Source of the DNA: Oscillatoriaceae cyanobacterium Prado104
GTDB taxonomy: Bacteria; Cyanobacteriota; Cyanobacteriia; Cyanobacteriales; Microcoleaceae
Assembly (NCBI GenBank): GCA_025454405.1
Contig: JALOON010000011.1
Location: 1-64,000 of the forward strand
Direction: 5' to 3'
Length of the DNA: 64,000 bases
Shown here in pieces: positions 43,964-52,641 of this stretch; the first letter of the stretch is position 1; every line of letters starts with the position of its first letter. The position numbers were made by a program, and so were the translations under genes. Under the pieces are notes generated by a model. The model searched no databases. It saw only the letters and a list, made by a program, of their open reading frames with translations, and was not told where the DNA came from.

Positions 43964-44845
43964 ATGCTCACTTCCACCAGCGAATTGTTGCACACCGCCC
44001 GCCGCAATGCCTACGCGATCGGCGCTTTTAACGTTTACAATCTTGAAGGGGTAAAAGCCGTCATCGACGCAGCCGAAGCGCTGCAAAGTCCCGCCATGCT
44101 GCAACTTCACCCCAGCGCCCTCAAATACGGAAAATCCCCTTTAGTAGCGATGTGTATGGAAGCCGCCCGCAAATCAAAAGTACCGATTTCCGTTCATTTA
44201 GACCACAGTACCTCAGAAAAAGACATCAACTTAGCCCTCGCCGCCGGCATCAAATCAATTATGGCCGACGGTTCGCCGATGCCCTACGAAGCAAACTTAA
44301 AATTCACCCGCGAAATGACTGCATTATCTCACGCTAACGGCGCAGTTGTCGAAGCTGAAATCGGCAGAATTAGCGGCACGGAAGACGGTTTGACAATTGC
44401 CGAAAAAGAAGCAAAAATGACCGATCCAATACAAGCAGTCGAGTTTGTTCGAGAAACAAAAGTCGATACCCTAGCAGTAACAATTGGTAACGTTCACGGC
44501 AAATATCTCAGCGAACCGAGACTCGATTTCCCGCGTTTGGCAAAAATCCGCTCTTTAATATCCATACCATTAGTGCTGCACGGCGCTAGCGGTTTGCCCG
44601 AAACAATGATTAACGAATCTATTAGATTGGGCGTGTCAAAATTCAACGTCAATACCGAAGTTCGCGAAGCTTATATGGACGTGTTGAAAACTAGCAATTC
44701 GCTGTCAGATCCAGATTTGCTCGAAGTCATGGAAAAAGCGATCGATGCCATGCGATCGGTCATTGCAGACAAACTGCTACTCTTCGGTTCCGCAGGCAAA
44801 GCTTACTTGCATCAATCTCCTTACGCAGAAATTTTGAGCGCGTAA
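43964..44845 (+). CDS. Class II ketose-bisphosphate aldolase family protein
   Basis: 293 residues. Zinc-binding HLDH at 78-81 in PISVHLDHSTSEKDINLALAAG, GxxSxMxDGS in SIMADGSPMPYEAN, the Glu in VVEAEIGRISGTED, HGKY near 180, HGASGLP near 203 and KFNVNTEVREAY. These are class II aldolases that split or form fructose- or tagatose-bisphosphate type sugars in a Zn-dependent way. The cell's Calvin-cycle Fba is usually ~360 residues, so this shorter protein is closer to the GatY/KbaY type; the true substrate is open. Single gene. Confidence 0.88.
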   Translation: MLTSTSELLHTARRNAYAIGAFNVYNLEGVKAVIDAAEALQSPAMLQLHPSALKYGKSPLVAMCMEAARKSKVPISVHLDHSTSEKDINLALAAGIKSIMADGSPMPYEANLKFTREMTALSHANGAVVEAEIGRISGTEDGLTIAEKEAKMTDPIQAVEFVRETKVDTLAVTIGNVHGKYLSEPRLDFPRLAKIRSLISIPLVLHGASGLPETMINESIRLGVSKFNVNTEVREAYMDVLKTSNSLSDPDLLEVMEKAIDAMRSVIADKLLLFGSAGKAYLHQSPYAEILSA

Positions 44846-44847
44846 AT

Positions 44848-44901
44848 GAAAGAAGAAGGAAGAAGGAAGAAGGAAGAAGGAAGAGGGAAGAAGGAAGAAG
44901 T
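44848..44901. repeat. GGAAGAA simple repeat
   Basis: About seven units of GAAGGAA. The rest of the 44846-45135 spacer is pyrimidine-rich (CTCTCCCTCTGTGTCCTCTGCG) and AACTGCCAA text; no gene seen. Confidence 0.8.
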
Positions 44902-45135
44902 AAAAAGATGACAAGAGGTAACGTTGAAAAAAATTGCAAGTTATGCTAAAATTAGTGTATTGCTTAATTAATTTAGCCTAAAATCCCTTTTTTCTCTACT
45001 TCTTTTTCTCTCCCTCTGTGTCCTCTGCGCCCTCTGCGGTTCAATATCCTTTAATTACTGCAACCCACAAACAATCTATAACTGCCAATATAACAGCCAA
45101 GATAACTGCCAACAACAGATCGCAACAGCTCTACC

Positions 45136-47331
45136 ATGCTCGACATTCCTCAACTCATTGCCCGAGAACTCTCCATCAAACTTTCTCAAGTCAACAACGC
45201 TCTCGCACTTTTTGCTGAAGGAGCAACAATTCCTTTTATCGCCCGCTACCGCAAAGAACTTACCGATTCTCTCAACGAAATTCAGTTGCGCGATATCTCC
45301 GATCGCTTCACCTATCTCACCGAACTCGAAGACCGCAAAAAAACAATTTTAGAGTCCATTTCCTCCCAAGGAAAACTCACCGAAGAACTGCAAGCAAAAA
45401 TTGAAGCCTGCTTGCAAAAAAACGAACTAGAAGATTTATATCTCCCTTACAAACCGAAACGCCGAACGCGAGCAACGATCGCCAGAGAAAAAGGTTTGGA
45501 ACTGCTGGCAGAATTCATCAAATCCCTGAACCAACCGCAAGCTAAACCGACAGATATCGACGCCGAAGCAGCAAAATACATTTCCGAAGAAAAGGGAGTA
45601 AAAACAGCAGAAGAAGCTCTCAAAGGCGCATCCGATATTTTAGCAGAAGCCGTAGCCGAAACAGCAGAACGGCGAGCTTACCTGCGAGAATTTTTGCTGG
45701 AAACCGGAGTATTTGCCTCGAAAATTAAAGATGACTTTCCCGAAGGCAGCACCAAATATGAAATGTACCGCAGTTACCGAGTTCCCGTGAAAAGCGTGAA
45801 CTCGCACAATATGCTGGCTCTGTTTCGGGGCGAAACAGAAGGTATTTTAGACTTGGAAATTGATTTTGACGAGTCAGCCGTCATGGCTTATTTAGAGGCG
45901 GAAGAAATTAGAACTAAAATACCGGAAGTTAAAGAATTTTATCGATCGATGCTGAAGGATGCGTTCGCCAGATTGATGAAAACTTCCTTAATTACCGAAG
46001 TGCGATCGGACAGAAAAACCTTCGCGGATACCGAATCAATTAAAACCTTTGAAACCAACCTCCGCGAATTGCTGCTGTCGGCCCCGGCAGGAATGAAACC
46101 AACACTCGCGATCGATCCGGGATTTCGGACTGGGTGCAAAGTTTCCGCCCTCGACGAAACCGGGCAATTTTTAGAATACCAAGCAATTTTTCCCCACCAA
46201 GCTGCCGCCCAACGCCAACAAGCAGCCAAAATTGTTAAGGATTTAATTGCCAAATACAAAATCGAATTAATCGCGATCGGTAACGGTACGGCTTCCCGCG
46301 AAACAGAGGATTTTGTATCGGAAGTTTTGGGCGAATTAGAACGCAAACCGATTAAAGTTATGGTCAACGAATCCGGTGCATCGGTTTATTCAGCATCCGA
46401 AGTTGCGATCGCAGAATTTCCCGATTTAGACATCACAGTCCGCGGCGCGATCAGCATCGGGCGGCGCTTGCAAGACCCCCTCGCCGAACTCGTTAAAATC
46501 GATCCTAAATCGATCGGCGTCGGACAGTACCAACACGACGTTGACCAAAAACTGCTCAAAAAGAAACTCCACGAAACAGTAGAAAGCTGCGTTAACTATG
46601 TAGGAGTAGATTTAAACACGGCTTCCAAAGAACTGCTAACATTCGTATCGGGAATGACCGCCACAGTTGCCAAAAATATTGTTGCCTACCGCAACGAAAA
46701 CGGCGCATTTAAAAACCGCCGCCAACTCCTGAAAGTCCCCAAACTCGGCCCTAAAGCCTTTGAACAAGCCGCCGGTTTCCTGCGCATCCGCAACGGCGAA
46801 AATCCTTTAGACAATACAGCAGTACACCCCGAAAGCTATCCTGTAGTGCAGGCGATCGCCCAAGATTTAAACTTGGCACTCACAGAAGTAACACAAATTG
46901 CTGCCCAAATCAAGACGGTAAATATTAAGAAATATGTTACGGATAAAGTCGGCGAACCAACGCTCAGAGACATTTTTTCTGAATTAGAAAAACCGGGAAG
47001 AGACCCCCGAGCCGAATTCAAATATGCTACCTTTAAAGAAGGAATCAAAGAGATTTCCGACCTCAAAGTAGGCATGGAATTAGAAGGAATAGTCACGAAC
47101 GTTGCTAACTTTGGAGCCTTTGTTGATGTGGGAGTGCACCAAGACGGTTTAGTGCATATTTCTCAGTTGGCCGATCGATTTGTCGAAGACCCCAAACAAA
47201 TAGTTAAAGTCGGACAAGTAGTGAAAGTCCGAGTCATGGATGTCAACGAAAAATTGAGGCGCGTCAGCCTGACAATGAGGCTAACAGAAAAAGAACAAAA
47301 GTTCGATCGGTCTAAACCCCGGAGATTGTAA
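45136..47331 (+). CDS. tex: Tex-family S1 RNA-binding protein
   Basis: 731 residues, usual length. Order: N-terminal helical part (FAEGATIPFIARYRKELT at 26-43), YLPYKPKRRTRATIAREKGLE, a YqgF-like RNase H fold (PTLAIDPGFRTGCKVSALDE near 327), helix-hairpin-helix pairs (LNTASKELLTFVSGMTATVAKNIVAYR) and a C-terminal S1 domain (GMELEGIVTNVANFGAFVDVGVHQDGLVHISQL near 640). Tex resembles eukaryotic Spt6 and binds nucleic acid during transcription. Single gene; the ATG is followed by a typical MLDIPQLIARELSI start. Confidence 0.95.
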   Translation: MLDIPQLIARELSIKLSQVNNALALFAEGATIPFIARYRKELTDSLNEIQLRDISDRFTYLTELEDRKKTILESISSQGKLTEELQAKIEACLQKNELEDLYLPYKPKRRTRATIAREKGLELLAEFIKSLNQPQAKPTDIDAEAAKYISEEKGVKTAEEALKGASDILAEAVAETAERRAYLREFLLETGVFASKIKDDFPEGSTKYEMYRSYRVPVKSVNSHNMLALFRGETEGILDLEIDFDESAVMAYLEAEEIRTKIPEVKEFYRSMLKDAFARLMKTSLITEVRSDRKTFADTESIKTFETNLRELLLSAPAGMKPTLAIDPGFRTGCKVSALDETGQFLEYQAIFPHQAAAQRQQAAKIVKDLIAKYKIELIAIGNGTASRETEDFVSEVLGELERKPIKVMVNESGASVYSASEVAIAEFPDLDITVRGAISIGRRLQDPLAELVKIDPKSIGVGQYQHDVDQKLLKKKLHETVESCVNYVGVDLNTASKELLTFVSGMTATVAKNIVAYRNENGAFKNRRQLLKVPKLGPKAFEQAAGFLRIRNGENPLDNTAVHPESYPVVQAIAQDLNLALTEVTQIAAQIKTVNIKKYVTDKVGEPTLRDIFSELEKPGRDPRAEFKYATFKEGIKEISDLKVGMELEGIVTNVANFGAFVDVGVHQDGLVHISQLADRFVEDPKQIVKVGQVVKVRVMDVNEKLRRVSLTMRLTEKEQKFDRSKPRRL

Positions 47332-47413
47332 AGGAACCGGGCTAAGGCTGTCTACTGTGTTGGGAATAGGGAATAGGGAATAGCAATCAACAAACAGTTG
47401 TATAGTAGGGATT

Positions 47414-47638
47414 GTGTCGGCGATCCTGACTCCGGTTTCGATGATGGAGAATTTGTCTCGGAGGATGTCGATCCGGAATTTACCTCCGCGATCGCCGAAA
47501 AAGTCCGCGATCGTTGCTTCGGCGAACTATTTGCCATCCATTGCTGGCGCTACTGCATTTTTGTTGAAGCCTTACACGATCGAGGATTTATTAAACTCTT
47601 TGCGCGATCTGATGTCTACAACTGATGTCCGGGCTTAG
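47414..47638 (+). pseudogene. Remnant of a response-regulator receiver domain
   Basis: The last ~30 codons read GATAFLLKPYTIEDLLNSLRD, the end of a receiver domain with its conserved Lys and Pro. The preceding part (MSAILTPVSMMENLSRR...) does not carry the acidic pocket or phospho-acceptor Asp in this frame, while the overlapping +1 frame has an acidic stretch. I infer a frameshifted, shortened receiver gene. The region up to 47640 holds no intact gene. Confidence 0.45.
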
Positions 47639-47648
47639 CAAAGTAAAA

Positions 47649-47700
47649 TCGCAAACACAGTCCGATCGAGTATAATATCTCGATCTGACCGTGTTTGCGA
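47649..47700. repeat. Long imperfect hairpin between convergent genes
   Basis: 22-base arms (47649-47670 and 47679-47700) match at 20 of 22 positions around the 8-base loop TATAATAT. Could serve as a bidirectional terminator for the tex side and the minus-strand pentapeptide gene, though neither side has a long T-run. A composite repeat (CCGGTCGATCGACCGCAATA plus GCGGACTTCAGTCCGC) follows at 47768-47818. Confidence 0.75.
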
Positions 47701-47856
47701 GAGCGATATTTCTATTTTAGATATTAGGGAATCCACCCTACAATATCGATATCTATTATATTATTTCCGGTCGATCGACCGCAATAAAAAATCGTTGGTA
47801 GTGCGGACTTCAGTCCGCAGGTTCCAAGGACTCCCATCCCCACTACCCACTGCAAA

Positions 47857-48582
47857 CTAATCGTGAATGCTGCCATCCGGCATAATCGCACCTTGCAGCT
47901 TAGCATCTTGTAAAATAGTGCGAGTCAAGTCAGCACCGCGTAAATTAGCTCGAGCTAAATTGGCTCCTTGTAAGTTAGCGTAGCTCAAATCAGCACCCTC
48001 TAAATTCGCGTCAGTTAGATTAGTTTCATAGGACAAATCGCTGCGAAATTCTAAAGTTGCCCGACAGAGTTTGGCACCTTCTAAATTAGCGCCGCACAAC
48101 AGGGCTCCGCTGAGGTGCGCGTAACTCAAATCGGCACCGCTAAAGTCGGCAAGTTGCAAATCAGTTTGTTGTTCGGAACTCGGGCGAAAATCAGCTTCAA
48201 ATAAGAGCGATCGCGAGAGATTTGCCTCGGTCAAATTAGCTCCTGAAAAACAGGCTTTTATGAGTTTCGCATCGGTGATTTGAGCGTGAATTAATTTAGC
48301 GCCCATTAAATCGGCTTCGCGCAGTTGAGCTTGAGATAAATTTGCATAACTCAAATCGGAACCCCACAGAATTGTTTCGCTTAAATTCGTCCCGATCAGC
48401 GTCGCACCAGCTAATTTAGCTTGTCCGAGTCGAGCTTCCCGCAAATCGCTATAACTGAGATTCGCCTCTGAGAGATTAATATTAAGTAAATTAGCTTCCC
48501 GCAGACTTGCTCTAGAGAGATTGAGCTGGGAAAAATCTCGTTCTCCGGCAGCATACTGTCTTATAAGTTCATCACTTTCCAT
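47857..48582 (-). CDS. Pentapeptide-repeat protein
   Basis: 241 residues. From residue ~17 to ~235 the sequence is almost all A(D/N)LxX units (LSRASLREANLLNINLSEANLSY...), forming a right-handed four-sided beta helix of about ten coils, broken once at ~128-140 by FRPSSEQQTDLQ. The first 16 residues MESDELIRQYAAGERD form a small helical cap typical of cyanobacterial members. No signal peptide or other domain. The function of this class is mostly unknown; some bind DNA gyrase. Single gene. Confidence 0.93.
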   Translation of the reverse strand: MESDELIRQYAAGERDFSQLNLSRASLREANLLNINLSEANLSYSDLREARLGQAKLAGATLIGTNLSETILWGSDLSYANLSQAQLREADLMGAKLIHAQITDAKLIKACFSGANLTEANLSRSLLFEADFRPSSEQQTDLQLADFSGADLSYAHLSGALLCGANLEGAKLCRATLEFRSDLSYETNLTDANLEGADLSYANLQGANLARANLRGADLTRTILQDAKLQGAIMPDGSIHD

Positions 48583-48855
48583 ATTTTATCGGTGTTTGAC
48601 TATAGTTATTCTTTACCATAATTTATTTCTGAAGTCAATTATGAAGTTTAGGTGTTAGGTTTTAGGTGTTAGGTGTTAGGTTTTAGGTGTTAGGTTTTAG
48701 GTATAAGATGAGCGCGCTTAAGCAATAAAGGGGATATTTAAAGCGGATTTGCAGGATACCTAAAGCGGACTGAAGTCCGCACTACAAACATTTTGTAGTG
48801 CAGCTCTAACTCATCTGCGGACTGAAGTCCGCACTACAAACTGCATTGAAAAATT
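48583..48855. repeat. GTTAGGTTTTAG array and two GCGGACTGAAGTCCGC palindromes
   Basis: TTAGGTGTTAGGTTTTAGGTG repeats at 48645-48710, then palindromes at 48765-48780 and 48817-48832, with GTAGTGC/GCACTACAAA partners between and after. No gene. Confidence 0.8.
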
Positions 48856-49959
48856 TTAGGGCTGTTTGGAGTCGGTGAAACCCAGGTGTTTCCAAGCGGC
48901 AGCGGTGGCTACTCTACCGCGACTTGTTCTTTGCAAAAATCCAAGCTGCATTAAATACGGTTCGTAGACATCTTCAATTGTTTGAGCGTCTTCTCCTGTG
49001 GAAGCGGCTAGGGTTTCTAAACCGACTGGGCCGCCGTTAAAGTTTTCAATCATTGCTGTCAACAAACGCCTGTCCGTCCAATCCAATCCTAGCGGATCGA
49101 CGTTGAATAATTCGAGGGCGATCGAAGCAACTTCGCCATCAATTGGTTTTAATTTTTTGACTTCGCTGTAGTCTCTAACTCGGCGCAACAAACGGTTGGC
49201 AATGCGGGGTGTGCCGCGCGCTCGGCGGGCTATTTCTGTTGCTCCTTCGGGGGTAATTTGCGTGTCGAGAACTTGGGCGCTTCTTTGAACGATGAGGCTG
49301 AGTTCGTCGATTTCGTAAAAGCGCAATCTTTGAATCAAACCGAAGCGATCGCGCAAGGGTGATGTTAGAGAACCGACTTTAGTTGTCGCTCCTACTAAGG
49401 TAAATGGTTTGAGGGGAATGCTGCGGGTTTTGGCACTTTTTCCTTGTCCGATCGTGATATCCAAACGGCAATCTTCCATCGCCGGATAGAGGATTTCTTC
49501 TGTTACTTTTGACAGGCGGTGAATTTCGTCAATAAACAGCACGTCTCCGGCTTTGAGACTGACTAGCAAGCCGACGATATCGCGGGGTTTTTCGAGGGCG
49601 GGGGCGGTGGTAATTTTGCACTCAACTTCCATTTCTGCTGCTAAGATTAGCGACATTGTGGTTTTGCCCAATCCCGGCGGGCCGTAGAGTAACAGGTGAT
49701 CGAGGGGTTCGCTGCGGGATTTTGCTGCCTCGATCGCGATCGCTAAAACTTCTCTCAAGTCTTTTTGTCCGATGTATTCAGCTAATCGCTGGGGTCGGAT
49801 TTTATCTTCTTGTTTGTTGTTAGTTTCCTCTGGCAGTTCTTGCGGTTCTAGCAGTGATTCGTCCTGAGGTTTGCTCGCTTTTTTTCGCGATTTTCGCGCT
49901 GGTTTATTGTCTTCGGGAAAATCTGGATCTGGTGATTGTTTGGAGGAGATAATTGCCAT
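48856..49959 (-). CDS. ruvB: Holliday junction branch migration helicase RuvB
   Basis: 367 residues. After a ~52-residue basic/acidic N-terminal extension come [18 protein letters not shown], Walker [10 protein letters not shown] near 115, Walker B FIDEIHRL near 165, [18 protein letters not shown] (sensor 1 and arginine finger region) and the C-terminal winged helix ending [19 protein letters not shown]. With RuvA it drives branch migration of Holliday junctions. ruvA and ruvC are not adjacent, as is common in cyanobacteria. Confidence 0.97.
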   Translation of the reverse strand: MAIISSKQSPDPDFPEDNKPARKSRKKASKPQDESLLEPQELPEETNNKQEDKIRPQRLAEYIGQKDLREVLAIAIEAAKSRSEPLDHLLLYGPPGLGKTTMSLILAAEMEVECKITTAPALEKPRDIVGLLVSLKAGDVLFIDEIHRLSKVTEEILYPAMEDCRLDITIGQGKSAKTRSIPLKPFTLVGATTKVGSLTSPLRDRFGLIQRLRFYEIDELSLIVQRSAQVLDTQITPEGATEIARRARGTPRIANRLLRRVRDYSEVKKLKPIDGEVASIALELFNVDPLGLDWTDRRLLTAMIENFNGGPVGLETLAASTGEDAQTIEDVYEPYLMQLGFLQRTSRGRVATAAAWKHLGFTDSKQP

Positions 49960-49964
49960 AAGTC

Positions 49965-50010
49965 GAAGGAAGAAGGAAGAAGGAAGAAGGAAGAAGGAAG
50001 AAGGAAGAGG
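49965..50010. repeat. GGAAGAA simple repeat upstream of ruvB
   Basis: Six units of GAAGGAA directly ahead of the ruvB start codon, where the promoter or leader would lie. The remaining 50011-50471 spacer has the double-hairpin copy at 50085-50149 and CAACTGT repeats. Confidence 0.8.
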
Positions 50011-50084
50011 GGCAATTGGTTAATGCGGTAATATATTGGAATTTCTCTTTTAACTAACACATAATAATGTCTCTTGTAACCAAC

Positions 50085-50149
50085 AGTCGGTTTCAACCGA
50101 CTTTCGCTATGAGGCAGGGGTTTAAACCCCTGCCGGACTGCTGGAGTGC
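50085..50149. repeat. Double-hairpin repeat, copy B (inverted)
   Basis: Reverse complement of 42170-42234 with two mismatches, one in the outer flank and one in the loop of hairpin 2 (TC for AA/TT), leaving both 8-bp stems perfect. Confidence 0.9.
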
Positions 50150-50471
50150 GGTTTAATTTCGTTGTCGGTAGGGATTCTTTTGCGTCGGACAACACAGTTA
50201 ACAGTTTACCAAAAAATCAGGTTATTAGTCCCAAATCCAACGGCTAACTTTTTTGAGTGCAATGTTTAAATCCACACCATAAAAACTGTCCGATCGACTG
50301 ACAACAGTCAATTGTCAACTCTTAACTGTCAATTGTCAACTCAAAACTCGAAACATACTTGTCCTAATCCACTCTCAAAACTCATACTTCTCCCAACCCG
50401 ATCGACTGTCAACTGTCAAAAAAAATGTTTACAATAAAAGAAGACAGTTTAAAATAATTATTGAGGTCGTT

Positions 50472-51014
50472 ATGAGTGTGCCATCATCTTTGTTAGCTTC
50501 GGAAAGTATAACTTTTGAACGGGCGATCGAGTTGACTCAATCTTTGCTATCGGAAATGGAGGCCGATCGACTTTCTGAAGCCGAAATCGAGCAATCTGTT
50601 GCTTCTTTGGTGAAAACCTCAAACGGTGCTAGAGGGTTTTTTGTTACTTATTTGACGGACGATCGAGCTTTGGCAGACAAACCGTCCTCTGGCGTGCTGG
50701 ATGCACTGCAACAGGCTCCTGAGATCGTAGCAGAATTGCTGGTGAAAAATCTGGCGATGTCGGCGGCAATGGTGGTCTACCACTCGCGAGAACAAAATGA
50801 GGAAATGGCTGCGAGCTCTGCTAGAGTGAACGGACGATCGCGCCTTTTAATTCAAACCCTGCAACTGCCTGCTTGTCAAACTCTGGCACGGCAAATGCTG
50901 GCAAGTGTGGAGAATGGAGACGGCGAATACGCATCGTTTTTGGATCGGTGGGGCTACGATGGGGAGCAAAAAATAGCCATTTCTTGGGCAGTGAAAGAGG
51001 CGATGGGTTCCTAA
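50472..51014 (+). CDS. Conserved-looking cyanobacterial protein of unknown function
   Basis: 180 residues, soluble, helical. Seen: ESITFERAIELTQSLLSEME near 11, SLVKTSNGARGFFVTYLTDDRALADKP near 46, PEIVAELLVKNLAMSAAMVVYH near 83, and an N-terminal to C-terminal flow ending FLDRWGYDGEQKIAISWAVKEAMG. No motif I recognise, no signal or membrane helix. GAGGTCG precedes the ATG. Coding quality (HIP1-like GATCGA pattern, codon use) is like its neighbours, so it is a real gene. Single unit, followed by a strong hairpin at 51072-51105. Confidence 0.75.
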   Translation: MSVPSSLLASESITFERAIELTQSLLSEMEADRLSEAEIEQSVASLVKTSNGARGFFVTYLTDDRALADKPSSGVLDALQQAPEIVAELLVKNLAMSAAMVVYHSREQNEEMAASSARVNGRSRLLIQTLQLPACQTLARQMLASVENGDGEYASFLDRWGYDGEQKIAISWAVKEAMGS

Positions 51015-51071
51015 GGATAGTTAATATTAGCAGGTAAATACAGCAGATTGCAGGTTTATGAGGTACGCATC

Positions 51072-51105
51072 AGAAACCCGGTTTTTTTTAAGAAACCGGG
51101 TTTCT
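51072..51105. terminator. AGAAACCCGGTTT hairpin after 50472-51014
   Basis: AGAAACCCGGTTT and its complement AAACCGGGTTTCT are separated by TTTTTAAG-type sequence, a perfect 13-bp stem. The same AAACCGGGTTT core occurs at 52137-52340. It may stop transcription of the preceding gene, but as a member of an interspersed family it can also be a passive repeat. Confidence 0.55.
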
Positions 51106-51172
51106 CTGTACCTCACATACATGAAAATCGTAGTAGGGTCGATCGCGCTTCATGCCTCTCCTCGATCCAAAA

Positions 51173-51529
51173 CTAGATCCGCTGAAGATACTGATATTTT
51201 TCATCTTTCATGCAATCCAGCAATTCTATCAGTTTTTTGATCCGATAAATCCGTTCTTCTTTTACCGATGAATTTGCCAGCATCTCCAGAATCACTTTTG
51301 TTTCGCTAACAATAGCTTCGTTGAAAAAATCAATAAAATTTTGACGGTTTATCTTGCCTAGCTTCACCAGAGGCAAAGTTGCTTTTTCTCCATCAATCCA
51401 AATGTTTGCATGCTTGTCTTCGCCAATTTTTGAAAAGTTCGATCTGGCCAACCATTCGAGAAAGTTTTCTGCCACTTCTACATGATGGGATGGTCGATCG
51501 TTGGCTGTGTAAAAGCTAATATCTAACAT
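51173..51529 (-). CDS. Unknown protein, last gene of a three-gene operon
   Basis: 118 residues: MLDISFYTANDRPSHHVEVAENFLEWL..., then a beta-rich IGEDKHANIWIDGEKATLPLVKLGKI and a C-terminal helical part RQNFIDFFNEAIVSETKVILEMLANSSVKEERIYRIKKLIELLD. No signal or membrane segment. I do not recognise the family. Starts 5 bases after the 51535-51738 stop, so it is cotranscribed with the two small upstream genes. Confidence 0.7.
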   Translation of the reverse strand: MLDISFYTANDRPSHHVEVAENFLEWLARSNFSKIGEDKHANIWIDGEKATLPLVKLGKINRQNFIDFFNEAIVSETKVILEMLANSSVKEERIYRIKKLIELLDCMKDEKYQYLQRI

Positions 51530-51534
51530 TATTT

Positions 51535-51738
51535 TTACTCCCCAGTCTGAGATTTGATAAAATCTTCTCTGGAAACATTTTCAGCCCAGGCTATATTGGC
51601 TTCATCCAGAAGTTTTTTAGCAGGTTTAGAAATTTTACCTGTGGTGACTATTCCTATGATAGTTCCTTTTTCAATAATTTGTTTCGCATCGCCCGAATCA
51701 AGGTAGCGAGTTTTAATTTCAACATATTTCTCTTCCAT
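51535..51738 (-). CDS. Small protein resembling the end of an Mrr-like nuclease fold
   Basis: 67 residues. EKYVEIKTRYLDSGDA has an E-x-K (Glu7, Lys9) like motif III of PD-(D/E)xK nucleases, and IGIVTTGKISKPAKKLLDEANIAW resembles the strand-helix that follows it in Mrr-type enzymes (an I-x-T-T-G stretch). The first catalytic half of such a domain is missing here. It sits 8 bases after the 51747-51953 gene and 5 before 51173-51529. It may be an inactive or split nuclease domain, or an unrelated small protein. Confidence 0.6.
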   Translation of the reverse strand: MEEKYVEIKTRYLDSGDAKQIIEKGTIIGIVTTGKISKPAKKLLDEANIAWAENVSREDFIKSQTGE

Positions 51739-51746
51739 GCGATCCT

Positions 51747-51953
51747 TTAACTGTTAGCTCTTTTTTGCAACGATTGGATAACCTGTTTAACTTTAGCAGC
51801 GTCGTTAGCGCTGATAATTAATATATCGCCTCTGGGATCGGTAAATTCTGTTTCTTGACAGGGTATATTTGCCGCACGTAGCTCTTGGATAACCAGTTCT
51901 TTAATATCTCTGTGCAAAATTATCTTTTCGATAATTTTATCTTCAGCGCTCAT
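51747..51953 (-). CDS. Small protein, first gene of a three-gene operon
   Basis: 68 residues: MSAEDKIIEKIILHRDIKEL then VIQELRAANIPCQETEFTDPRGDILIISANDAAKVKQVIQ. A charged helix followed by a beta-alpha unit with an acidic DPRGD. No known family recognised. Tightly packed with the two downstream genes (8- and 5-base gaps), so the three products probably act together. Confidence 0.6.
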   Translation of the reverse strand: MSAEDKIIEKIILHRDIKELVIQELRAANIPCQETEFTDPRGDILIISANDAAKVKQVIQSLQKRANS

Positions 51954-52124
51954 TGTCGATCGCTCCCATGTTTAAAGTATACATATTGGAAGTTGACTTT
52001 AATCTTAACATACATTAGATTATTTCATCATCTCGTTAATTCACGCCACAATCTCTGCAATTAAGTTCGGTTGATTGAGTGAAAAAGTTGGCAGCCCAAT
52101 ATCTTCTGTTGCGCATACTATTCC

Positions 52125-52360
52125 GAATATCCAAAGAAACCAGGTTTTTTTGAGATTTAAGGTGTCGATCGCAGATTCCCCGACAACAACCGGGTTGCAG
52201 CAGCAGTTCAAATATCCAAAGAAAACGGTTTTTTTTGAGATTTAAGGTGTCGATCGAGCTATTTTCGGCAAAAAACCCCAGTTTCTGCACCAGTCCAAAG
52301 AAACCGGGTTTTTTAGGGATTTAAGGTGTCGATCGAGTATTTTCGGCAAAAACCCGGTTG
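52125..52360. repeat. ~86-bp tandem repeat, three copies
   Basis: Units start at CCAAAGAAA(C/A)C and carry GATTTAAGGTGTCGATCG about 30 bases later; starts at about 52131, 52216 and 52294. Each has a AAACCGGGTTT-type arm and, in two copies, TATTTTCGGCAAAAA. No gene is supported in 51954-52641. Confidence 0.8.
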
Positions 52361-52371
52361 CTACGCCAGTC

Positions 52372-52497
52372 ATATCGTGTCCGCTCGATTGACGGCAATA
52401 AGATTCGTTCGTAGTGCGGACTTTAGTCCGCAAAATGGAGCGGACTAAAGTCCGCACTACGAACCGTTTTGTTATGATAATCCACCGGACATGATAT
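52372..52497. mobile_element. 126-bp MITE-like element with ATATC.TGTCCG ends
   Basis: Ends ATATCGTGTCCG (52372-52383) and CGGACATGATAT (52486-52497) pair at 11 of 12 positions. Inside: CTCGATTGACGGCAATA and GTAGTGCGGACTTTAGTCCGC followed by its inverted partner GCGGACTAAAGTCCGCACTAC. A related element is at 56707-56790 and a partial one at 47765-47818. No transposase; no clear target duplication. Confidence 0.65.
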
Positions 52498-52641
52498 CAA
52501 ATATCCCGATCGCGCACGCCCGCCTGCGGGCTACCCTTGAAAAAAGTGGCGGGTCTGTGGAATAATTGCGATTTAACAAAAGCTGTCTGGCCGCAGCTCG
52601 AGTTAATGGTGGTGTGAAGGTAGCAAACGAGGGCGAAAAAA

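Noticed and set aside
52132-52360. CRISPR-like array before the Wzm remnant
   Set aside because: Three ~86-bp units share most of their length, with no repeat-spacer alternation.
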